64,000 bases of DNA from Pseudonocardia sediminis. Its GTDB lineage: Bacteria; Actinomycetota; Actinomycetes; Mycobacteriales; Pseudonocardiaceae. Below, piece after piece: positions 58,290 to 64,000 of the stretch (position 1 is its first letter; each line of letters starts with the position of its first letter). The translations under genes and the position numbers were made by a program. The notes beneath the pieces were generated by a model that did no database searches, was not told the origin of the DNA, and saw only the letters and a list, made by a program, of their open reading frames with translations. The DNA is taken from positions 3,780,001-3,844,000 of the forward strand of contig NZ_SHKL01000001.1 in NCBI RefSeq assembly GCF_004217185.1. The letters run 5' to 3'.

Positions 58290-59240
58290 ATGGCGGGTCA
58301 GACGCCTGCAGAGCACGCAATCACCCTGCACGGGCACCGGGTGAGCTACCGGGAGGCGGGCCGCAGCCACCGTCACGCCGTCCTGCTGATCCACGGCCTC
58401 GCCGGCAGCTCGTCGACCTGGTCCCCGGTCCTCGCGCCGCTCGGCCACCACGTACACGTGATCGCCCCGGACCTGCTGGGACACGGCCACAGCGACGCCC
58501 CGCACAGCGGGGACTACTCCCTCGGCGGGTTCGCGACCGGGCTGCGCGACCTGCTGGTGGCCCTCGACGTCGACCGGGTCACCGTCGTCGGCCACTCGTT
58601 CGGCGGCGGCGTCGCGATGCAGTTCGCGCACCAGTTCCCCGAGTTCACCGAGCGGCTGGTCCTGGCCTCGAGCGGTGGTCTCGGCCACGACCTCAGCCTC
58701 GCCCTGCGGGCGGCGAGCCTGCCCGGTACCGAACTGGTGCTGCGCTCGGCCGCGTCCCTGACCCCGCGGTGGATGCGCCGGACCGTGCACCGCGTGGCCC
58801 ATGCCGTCGGCAGCGTCCCCGGATCCGACCTCGACGGCGTCTACACCGCGTGGGAGTCCTTCGGCGACCGCGGCACCCGCAGCGCGTTCGTCCAGACCGT
58901 CAAGGGCGCGCTGGAACCGTCCGGCCAGCGGCTCGACGGCGCCGAACGCCTGCACCTGCTGGCCGAGGTGCCGGTGCTGTTCGTCGGCGGCGGGCGGGAC
59001 CGGGTGATCCCGGTCGAGCACACGGTCGCCGCACACGAACGCCTGCCCGGGAGCCGGCTGGAGATCTTCGACGAGGCCGGTCACTTCCCGCACGCGGAGC
59101 AGCCCCACCGCTTCGCCGCCCTGGTCGGCGACTTCGTCGCGAGCACGATGCCCGCCGCGGGCGACCGTGCCGCCCTGCGCCGCAGGATCCTGGGCACGCC
59201 CGTCCCCGAGCCGGTCGCCGCGGACGGCGTCGCGCTCTGA
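58290..59240 (+). CDS. Alpha/beta hydrolase
   Basis: A 316-residue hydrolase. LIHGLAGSSSTW contains the oxyanion hole; GHSFGGGVAMQFA has the nucleophile; FVGGGRDRVIPVEHT and FDEAGHFPHAEQP hold the acid and histidine. GGAGG lies 5 bp before the ATG. Substrate unknown. It ends convergent with a membrane/secreted protein. Confidence 0.9.
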   Translation: MAGQTPAEHAITLHGHRVSYREAGRSHRHAVLLIHGLAGSSSTWSPVLAPLGHHVHVIAPDLLGHGHSDAPHSGDYSLGGFATGLRDLLVALDVDRVTVVGHSFGGGVAMQFAHQFPEFTERLVLASSGGLGHDLSLALRAASLPGTELVLRSAASLTPRWMRRTVHRVAHAVGSVPGSDLDGVYTAWESFGDRGTRSAFVQTVKGALEPSGQRLDGAERLHLLAEVPVLFVGGGRDRVIPVEHTVAAHERLPGSRLEIFDEAGHFPHAEQPHRFAALVGDFVASTMPAAGDRAALRRRILGTPVPEPVAADGVAL

Positions 59241-59247
59241 GCGGGGA

Positions 59248-60108
59248 CTAGCAGTAGCGCTTGCGGGCTCCGACCAGGTAGTCCGGGTCGTCCGCGCTCG
59301 CCTCCCCGTGGCAGAGCGCCCAGCGGGTGGCGGGGGTGTCGGGCTCCATCAGCGTCGGGTCCGTGGCGTCGTGGAAGTGCGACGAGCACGGGTCCTCGGC
59401 CGACGACAGCCCGGCACGCTCCGCGGCGAGACAGCCGTACGGATCGGCCGGATCGGCCGGATCGGCCGGATCGGCCGTCGAGCCTCCGGTGGGTTCGGAC
59501 CGGGGAGCCGGCGTCGGAGCCGATCGTGCCGATCCCCCGGACGCCACCCCGGCGTCGAGGAAGACCAGCTGTCCGCCGGAGGAGAAACCGGCCGCGTAGC
59601 TGCCGGAGGTGTAGAGGACCGCGACGTCCTCCCCGGCCGTCGGCGCGGTCCGCAGGGCGGTGAGCAGGGGGCGGCGGACCGTCTCCTTCGACAGCTGCGG
59701 CCGCACGCGTCCCCAGGACGGTCTGTCGCCGGTCGGGCGGTAGAGCGTCCGGACCGTGTCGAGGTCGGCGGTCGCCAGGGCGGAGTAGAGCGCGCGGGCG
59801 CCGGCCGCGACCGGGGCCGGCACCGCCTCACCGGAGTCGAACCGCTCCGCCGGGCCGTCGGCCGGTGCCGTCGCGGCCGGCGACGGCGGTGCCGCGGCAG
59901 CGGCGGGGACGGGCACGGCCGGGCCCGGTGCGGGGCCGGCCGGCGTCAGCAGGACCACGCCGGCGGCCACGGCTGCGCCCACCACGAGCACGAGCACGAC
60001 CGCGAGCGCGATCGTCGTGACGGGACGCCGGGACCGGGCGGGCCGCACGATCGGGATCGGCACGGTCGCGGTGGCGTCGTCCGTCCACCGGTGGTGGGTC
60101 GTCGTCAT
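59248..60108 (-). CDS. Single-pass membrane protein with ADP repeats
   Basis: A 286-residue protein. A cytoplasmic basic start (RPARSRRPVTT) and a transmembrane helix (IALAVVLVLVVGAAVAAGVVLL) place the remainder outside. The outer part has a conserved domain-like middle section (ALYSALATADLDTVRTLYRP) and a tandem ADP unit encoded by GGATCGGCC-type repeats. Two cysteines in DPYGCLAAER and DPCSSHFHDA may form a disulphide. No family was recognised. Confidence 0.6.
   Translation of the reverse strand: MTTTHHRWTDDATATVPIPIVRPARSRRPVTTIALAVVLVLVVGAAVAAGVVLLTPAGPAPGPAVPVPAAAAAPPSPAATAPADGPAERFDSGEAVPAPVAAGARALYSALATADLDTVRTLYRPTGDRPSWGRVRPQLSKETVRRPLLTALRTAPTAGEDVAVLYTSGSYAAGFSSGGQLVFLDAGVASGGSARSAPTPAPRSEPTGGSTADPADPADPADPYGCLAAERAGLSSAEDPCSSHFHDATDPTLMEPDTPATRWALCHGEASADDPDYLVGARKRYC
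59441..59476 (-). repeat. 9-bp tandem repeat within coding sequence
   Basis: GGATCGGCC is repeated four times without change and encodes repeated Ala-Asp-Pro. It lies inside the single-pass membrane-protein gene. Confidence 0.9.
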
Positions 60109-60294
60109 CGCCGGGAACCGTGGTCCGGGTGCGGGCTCATGTGACCGCCGTCGTGCGGTGGCCCGAGTCCGTTACCGGGCCGGGCCGACGGCGCCGGACC
60201 GCAGCCGGCGGAGCGCATCAACACTGGTCACGGGGCGTGATCGCGGGACGGGCGGCGGTGCCGCACCCGTCCTGACGTGCCTACCCCCGACCGC

Positions 60295-60612
60295 TCAGCC
60301 GCGGGAGAGCCGGGTCGCGTTGCTCCGCACGCGCTTGGTCACCGGGGTCAGGGCCTTCGTCACCGCGGCCGGGCCCGGTGCCGTCGTCGCCACGGCCACC
60401 GCGGCCTGGGAGAACCCCTCGACCTTCTCCCACACCATGCGCGTGTACTCGCGCCGGTCGCGGGCGCTGGGCGGGAACCCGCCGGTCAGGATCCGGGCCG
60501 TGCGGTAGCCGATCACCAGCGGCGCCGTCACCGCGATCTCGCACATCTGCATCCAGGGAGCGATCCAGTCGGCGGCGGACGGGGCTCGGGCGACGTGACG
60601 GCGCGTGGGCAT
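60295..60612 (-). CDS. Phasin-like polyhydroxyalkanoate granule protein
   Basis: A 105-residue helical protein: WMQMCEIAVTAPLVIGYRT and FPPSARDRREYTRMVWEKVEGFSQA match the short PHA granule-associated phasins, which coat polyester granules. The amphipathic helices and lack of a catalytic motif fit. A PHA synthase and depolymerase are encoded about 45 kb away, supporting the call, though the family is poorly defined. ATG start; the alternative longer frame in another phase lacks support. Confidence 0.55.
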   Translation of the reverse strand: MPTRRHVARAPSAADWIAPWMQMCEIAVTAPLVIGYRTARILTGGFPPSARDRREYTRMVWEKVEGFSQAAVAVATTAPGPAAVTKALTPVTKRVRSNATRLSRG

Positions 60613-60798
60613 CCCGTGAGCCTACGGTCACCGTCACCCCATCGAGTGAACCCCGCCCCACACCCGGAGCCCATGATCGCCGGATCCGGCACGGCGAAGA
60701 TCGCGGGCCAACCGGCGCCGGGCTCTGTTAGCTTCCGACGCGGGGCCGGAGACCGCGGTCGCCGGGTGGCAGTCGACGAGGACGGGACGGGCACGCGC

Positions 60799-61743
60799 GT
60801 GGGTGAGGGCTACGACGGTCCGGTCGTGGACGCGTTCCTGCACACCCCCTGGCTCGGCGGCGACGACCCGTCCGACCCGCGCGGCGACGTCGTGGACTGG
60901 CACGGCGACGCCCGCCTGGCCCGGGTGATGCACACGTTCGCCCACGTCGACGACGACGGGCGCCCGCTGGAGCGCCTGTCCGCCGCGCAGCTGCTCGACA
61001 CCATGGACGCCGCCGGAACCACCCGCGCGGTGCTGCCGGCGAAGGTCTACTACGCCGCCACCGAGGCCGGGGTCCGCGGCGTGCACCGCGAGCTCGGCCG
61101 GCTCGTCGCCGCGTCGGACGGGCGCCTGGCCGCGGTGGCGACGATCGTGCCGCCGGAGCTCGGTCCGGGCACCTACTGGGACGTCATGCAGACCGTCCGG
61201 ATCGTCCGCGACGCGCACGCCGAGCACGGCGTCGTCGGCGTGCACCTGACGCCGTCGCCGTGGGGGATGGCGCCGAACCACAAGTGGTTCTGGCCGGTGT
61301 TCGCGACCTGCTCGGAGCTGGGCCTGGCCGTGTTCGTGCACGTCGGGATGCCCGGACCATTGTGGCCGGCCACCCATCACGACCCCGCCCACCTCGACGA
61401 GGTCGCGCTCGCGTTCCCGGACCTGACGATCGTCGCCCACCACATCGGCGACCCGTGGACGGACATGTCGGTGCGCCTGGCCGCGCGGCACCCGCACCTC
61501 TACCTCTGCACCTCGGCGTGGGCGCCCAGGCGGTACCCGGCCGAGCTGGTGGAGTTCATGGCCGGTGGCTGGCACGGCACAGCGGGGGCGGAGAAGGTGC
61601 TCTTCGCCTCGGACCACCCGCTGCTCGACATGGGCCGGGCGACGGCGTCGGCGCGGCGGCTGCCGCTGTCGGAGCCCCAACTGCGGAACGTGCTGCACGA
61701 CAACGCCCGACGCCTGTTCTGGCCGGGGGAAGGAGACCGCTGA
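60799..61743 (+). CDS. Amidohydrolase-family (TIM-barrel) protein
   Basis: A 314-residue protein of the amidohydrolase-2 type. VVDAFLHTPWLGG is the first strand. TIVAHHIGDPWTDMSVRL carries the histidine of strand 6, and KVLFASDHPLLDMG gives the catalytic aspartate. The usual N-terminal HxH is replaced by DAFLHTPW, so the metal centre may be reduced. The family includes decarboxylases such as gamma-resorcylate and 5-carboxyvanillate decarboxylase, and the layout resembles these. GTG start; stop overlaps the next ATG by one base (TGATG). Three-gene operon. Confidence 0.8.
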   Translation: MGEGYDGPVVDAFLHTPWLGGDDPSDPRGDVVDWHGDARLARVMHTFAHVDDDGRPLERLSAAQLLDTMDAAGTTRAVLPAKVYYAATEAGVRGVHRELGRLVAASDGRLAAVATIVPPELGPGTYWDVMQTVRIVRDAHAEHGVVGVHLTPSPWGMAPNHKWFWPVFATCSELGLAVFVHVGMPGPLWPATHHDPAHLDEVALAFPDLTIVAHHIGDPWTDMSVRLAARHPHLYLCTSAWAPRRYPAELVEFMAGGWHGTAGAEKVLFASDHPLLDMGRATASARRLPLSEPQLRNVLHDNARRLFWPGEGDR

Positions 61744-62690
61744 TGGCGCTGCACCCGTTCGTCGCGACGATGCTCGCGACGCAGAAGGAGGCCGGCGCGC
61801 CCGCGCTGTCCGCCGGGACCCCCGACGACGCCCGCGCCCTGGTCGCGGCCGGGCGCGCGGCGATCGGTCCCGGGCGCGACACCGCGGAGACCAGGGAGGT
61901 CACCGTGCCGACCCGCTCCGGGTCGATCGGGGCGCGCCTGCACGTCCCGCACGGCGACGTCACCGGGCTCGTCGTCTACCTGCACGGCGGCGGCTGGGTC
62001 GTCGCGACCGTCGACGACTACGACACCCTCGGCCGCGAGCTCGCCCACCACTCCCGGTGCGCGGTCCTGCTGCCCGACTACCGCCTCGCCCCGGAGCACC
62101 CGTTCCCGGCCGGGCTCGAGGACACCGAGGACGTCCTGACCTGGATCGGCGCCGATCCCGAGCTGGGCGCGCTGCCGCTCGTCGTGGCGGGGGACAGCGC
62201 GGGCGGGAACCTCGCCACCGTCGCCCTCCGGCGGCTGCGCGGACGGGTCTCCCCCGTGCTGCAGGTGCTCGTCTACCCGGTCACCGACGGCGCCCGCGAC
62301 ACCGAGAGCTACCGCGACTGCGCCGAGGGCCTGGGTCTGACCGCCCGCGACATGGCCTGGTTCTTCGGCCATTACGCACCCGCCGAGGACCACCTGCACC
62401 CGGACGTCGCCCCGCTGCGCGCCGACGACCTCGCCGGGCTGCCGCCGACGGCCGTCGTCACCGCCGAGTACGACGTGCTGCGCTCCGAGGGCGAGGCCTA
62501 CGCGCAGCGGCTGCGCGAGGCCGGCGTCGACGTCACCTCGAAGCGCTACCCCGGTGTCACGCACGGCTTCGTGCGGCTGCACCACCACATCGACGTCGCC
62601 CGCGACGCCGTCGCCGACATCGCCGAGGCGATCACCACCGCCGTCGCCGCCGCCCGGCCGGTCGGCCATACGGAGAAGGAGAACGCGTGA
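61743..62690 (+). CDS. Alpha/beta hydrolase, hormone-sensitive lipase type
   Basis: A 315-residue HSL-family hydrolase. HGGGW (81-85) is the oxyanion hole, and GDSAGGN has the nucleophile S152; the acid is in TAEYDVLRSEGEAYA and the histidine in GVTHGFVRLHHH. Such enzymes cleave short-chain esters. It is linked to both neighbours by overlaps (TGATG and GTGA), so the three products are probably needed together. Confidence 0.93.
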   Translation: MALHPFVATMLATQKEAGAPALSAGTPDDARALVAAGRAAIGPGRDTAETREVTVPTRSGSIGARLHVPHGDVTGLVVYLHGGGWVVATVDDYDTLGRELAHHSRCAVLLPDYRLAPEHPFPAGLEDTEDVLTWIGADPELGALPLVVAGDSAGGNLATVALRRLRGRVSPVLQVLVYPVTDGARDTESYRDCAEGLGLTARDMAWFFGHYAPAEDHLHPDVAPLRADDLAGLPPTAVVTAEYDVLRSEGEAYAQRLREAGVDVTSKRYPGVTHGFVRLHHHIDVARDAVADIAEAITTAVAAARPVGHTEKENA

Positions 62691-63466
62691 CCCGCGAACC
62701 GAAGCCCATCAGCTCCGAGATCGCCTGGAGCACCTCCGACCGGATCACCGTGCGCGGGCTGGACCTGCCCGGCGAGATCCTGGGGCACATGGGGCTGGCG
62801 GAGTTCTCGTTCCTGCAGCTCACCGCCCGCCGTCCCACGCCGTCCGAGGCCCGGGTCTACGAGGCGCTGCTGCTCACGCTCGTCGAGCACGGGCTGACGC
62901 CGAGCTCGCTGGCCGCCCGGCTCACCTACGCCGGGGCCCCGGAGTCGCTGCAGGCCGCCGTCGCGGCCGGGCTGTGCGGGCTGGGCACGGTGTTCGTCGG
63001 GACCACCGAGGGCTCGGCGCGCCTGCTGAGCGAGGCTCTGGCCGACGACGACGGCAGCGCCGACCTGAACCGGGTCGCCGCCGACGTCGTGGCAGGGTTC
63101 CGGGAGCGCAAGCAGCTCGTCCCGGGCGTCGGGCACCCGGTGCACAAGCCGATCGACCCGCGCACACCGCGGCTGTTCGAGATCGCCGCCGAGGAGGGCC
63201 TGTCCGGGCGCTACGTGGAGCTGATGAACCTCGTCGGGGCGGAGGCGAGCCGCTCGTTCGGCCGCGAGCTCCCGGTCAACGCCACCGGCGCGATCGGCGC
63301 GCTGTGCTGTGAGCTCGGCCTGCCCGTGCGGACGGTCCGGGGCCTGGGCGTGATGGCGCGGGCGATCGGGCTCGTCGGGCACATCCTGGAGGAGTCGGAG
63401 AACCCGATGGCGATCGAGCTCTGGCAGCGTGCCGAGGACGAGGCCACCGCGCACCTGCGCCCCTGA
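62687..63466 (+). CDS. Citryl-CoA lyase-type citrate-synthase homologue
   Basis: A 259-residue protein, much shorter than citrate synthase (about 430). GVGHPVHKPIDPRTPRLF contains H150, equivalent to the substrate-binding histidine in the citrate-synthase GFGHRVYKNYDPR motif. The two other catalytic positions differ: the histidine of GPAHGG is F103 here, and the aspartate of NVDFYSG is T200. The protein is therefore a lyase-like or non-canonical member, annotated in related genomes as citryl-CoA lyase. GTG start overlaps the hydrolase stop. Possible partner for a CoA-ester cleavage. Confidence 0.8.
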   Translation: MTREPKPISSEIAWSTSDRITVRGLDLPGEILGHMGLAEFSFLQLTARRPTPSEARVYEALLLTLVEHGLTPSSLAARLTYAGAPESLQAAVAAGLCGLGTVFVGTTEGSARLLSEALADDDGSADLNRVAADVVAGFRERKQLVPGVGHPVHKPIDPRTPRLFEIAAEEGLSGRYVELMNLVGAEASRSFGRELPVNATGAIGALCCELGLPVRTVRGLGVMARAIGLVGHILEESENPMAIELWQRAEDEATAHLRP

Positions 63467-63475
63467 CCCACGGAC

Positions 63476-64000
63476 TCACCCCTCCACGCGCACGTCCAGG
63501 TCCTCCCCGGCGACGGTCAGGCGCACCCGCTGCCCCGGCCGCAGGTCACCGGCGAGCAGCAGCCGCGACAGCCGCCGCTCGACCTCGCGACCGATCGTGC
63601 GGCGCAGCGGGCGGGCGCCGTGCTCGGGGCGGTGTCCGCGCTGCGCGAGGAGGTCGATCGCGTCGTCGTCGGCGGTGAGCGTGACGCCCTGGGCGCGCAG
63701 GCGTTCGCCGGTCTCGTCGAGCAGCATCGCGGTGATCCGGCGCAGCTGCGGCGCCGAGAGCGGCGCGAACAGCGCGACCTCGTCGATCCGGTTCAGGAAC
63801 TCGGGGCGGAAGTGGCTGCGCGCCAGCGCCATCAGCGGCTCCCGGACGTCCTCCAGCGACGCACCGGACGCGGCCGCGGCGAGCAGCTGCTCCGACCCGA
63901 GGTTGCTGGTCATGATCACGATGGTGTGCCGGAAGTCGACGACGCGGCCGCGCGCGTCGGTCAGCCGCCCGACGTCGAGGACCTGCAGCAACGTCGAGGT
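63476..64000 (-). CDS. ClpB/ClpC-type AAA+ ATPase (C-terminal part, 5' end beyond window)
   Basis: The visible 174 residues are the end of the second AAA+ domain and the D2-small domain: LLQVLDVGRLTDARGRVVDFRHTIVIMTSNLGSEQL is the sensor-1 region (TSNLG), FRPEFLNRIDEVALFAPL includes the arginine finger (RPEFLNRID), and HRPEHGARPLRRTIGREVERRLSRLLL is the sensor-2 segment (GARPLRR). These are near-invariant in Hsp100 chaperones. The gene extends past the right edge, so ClpB and ClpC cannot be told apart from here. Confidence 0.94.
   Translation of the reverse strand, partial: TSTLLQVLDVGRLTDARGRVVDFRHTIVIMTSNLGSEQLLAAAASGASLEDVREPLMALARSHFRPEFLNRIDEVALFAPLSAPQLRRITAMLLDETGERLRAQGVTLTADDDAIDLLAQRGHRPEHGARPLRRTIGREVERRLSRLLLAGDLRPGQRVRLTVAGEDLDVRVEG

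Noticed and set aside
59441..59476. Possible CRISPR or intergenic iteron array from four 9-bp repeats
   Set aside because: The repeats are contiguous with no spacers and lie in frame within a coding gene, encoding Ala-Asp-Pro units.

Overview
The window comes from a very GC-rich actinobacterium. GTG starts are common, stops and starts often overlap by 4 bases (GTGA/ATGA), and the gene content is typical of Actinobacteria: an F420-dependent oxidoreductase, a mycothiol-type DinB/maleylpyruvate-isomerase-fold protein, a PucR regulator, an SCO6745-like pair and a virS/mymA-like locus. A Pseudonocardiales genome such as Pseudonocardia fits best, but this is inferred from style and families, not from a marker gene. 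I see no rRNA, tRNA, CRISPR array, insertion sequence or prophage. About 70 protein genes pack the window with no gene-free stretch over 300 bp.

Layout. 1-3000: a minus-strand group with a partial SRPBCC protein, a methyltransferase, a MetF-like protein carrying an N-terminal MTHFR_C cysteine domain, and a GAF-ANTAR antiterminator. 3090-4040: an F420-dependent LLM oxidoreductase. 4048-8990: an IclR regulator divergent from a tightly coupled four-gene operon (family III CoA transferase, acetoacetate-decarboxylase-like enzyme, 3-hydroxyacyl-CoA dehydrogenase, acyl-CoA dehydrogenase). 9048-10796: a nucleotidyltransferase and two small genes. 10807-17044: a polyhydroxyalkanoate operon (acyl-CoA ligase, phaC, phaZ-like depolymerase, PucR regulator) followed by a 3-hydroxyisobutyrate-dehydrogenase-like gene, with an IclR regulator diverging upstream. 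18024-20602: a broken MFS gene running into an inverted ABC exporter, which diverges from a MarR regulator over a clear operator. 20754-26589: a methyltransferase, a class II aldolase, and an acyl-CoA dehydrogenase/enoyl-CoA hydratase operon. 26675-31220: an AraC regulator divergent from a Baeyer-Villiger monooxygenase, SDR and hydrolase, resembling the M. tuberculosis virS-mymA locus. 31372-37796: a methyltransferase, D-aminoacylase-like amidohydrolase, SRPBCC protein, PQQ-sugar-dehydrogenase-like lipoprotein and two tandem SCO6745-type paralogues. 37882-46248: a DUF4190/DUF4333 membrane protein, a second Baeyer-Villiger monooxygenase, a second CoA transferase with a zinc alcohol dehydrogenase, an SDR and an acyl-CoA ligase. 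46245-53586: a CBS protein, bifunctional PutA, DinB-fold protein, and a LysR regulator divergent from an amine-oxidase-like flavoprotein. 53669-60612: small membrane proteins, TetR, PIG-L deacetylase, GAF-GGDEF diguanylate cyclase, hydrolase, and a phasin-like protein. 60799-63466: an amidohydrolase, HSL-type hydrolase and citryl-CoA-lyase-like operon. The right edge cuts a ClpB/ClpC-type ATPase.

The common theme is catabolism of acyl-CoA esters and ketones, linked to carbon storage as polyhydroxyalkanoate. Two CoA transferases, three ligase-type or lyase CoA enzymes, three acyl-CoA dehydrogenases, two Baeyer-Villiger enzymes and several hydrolases form separate, locally regulated modules. 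The most interesting structural signals are a dispersed 40-bp palindrome in three intergenic sites, several well-formed operators in divergent promoters, and two apparently chimeric or truncated membrane-protein genes.
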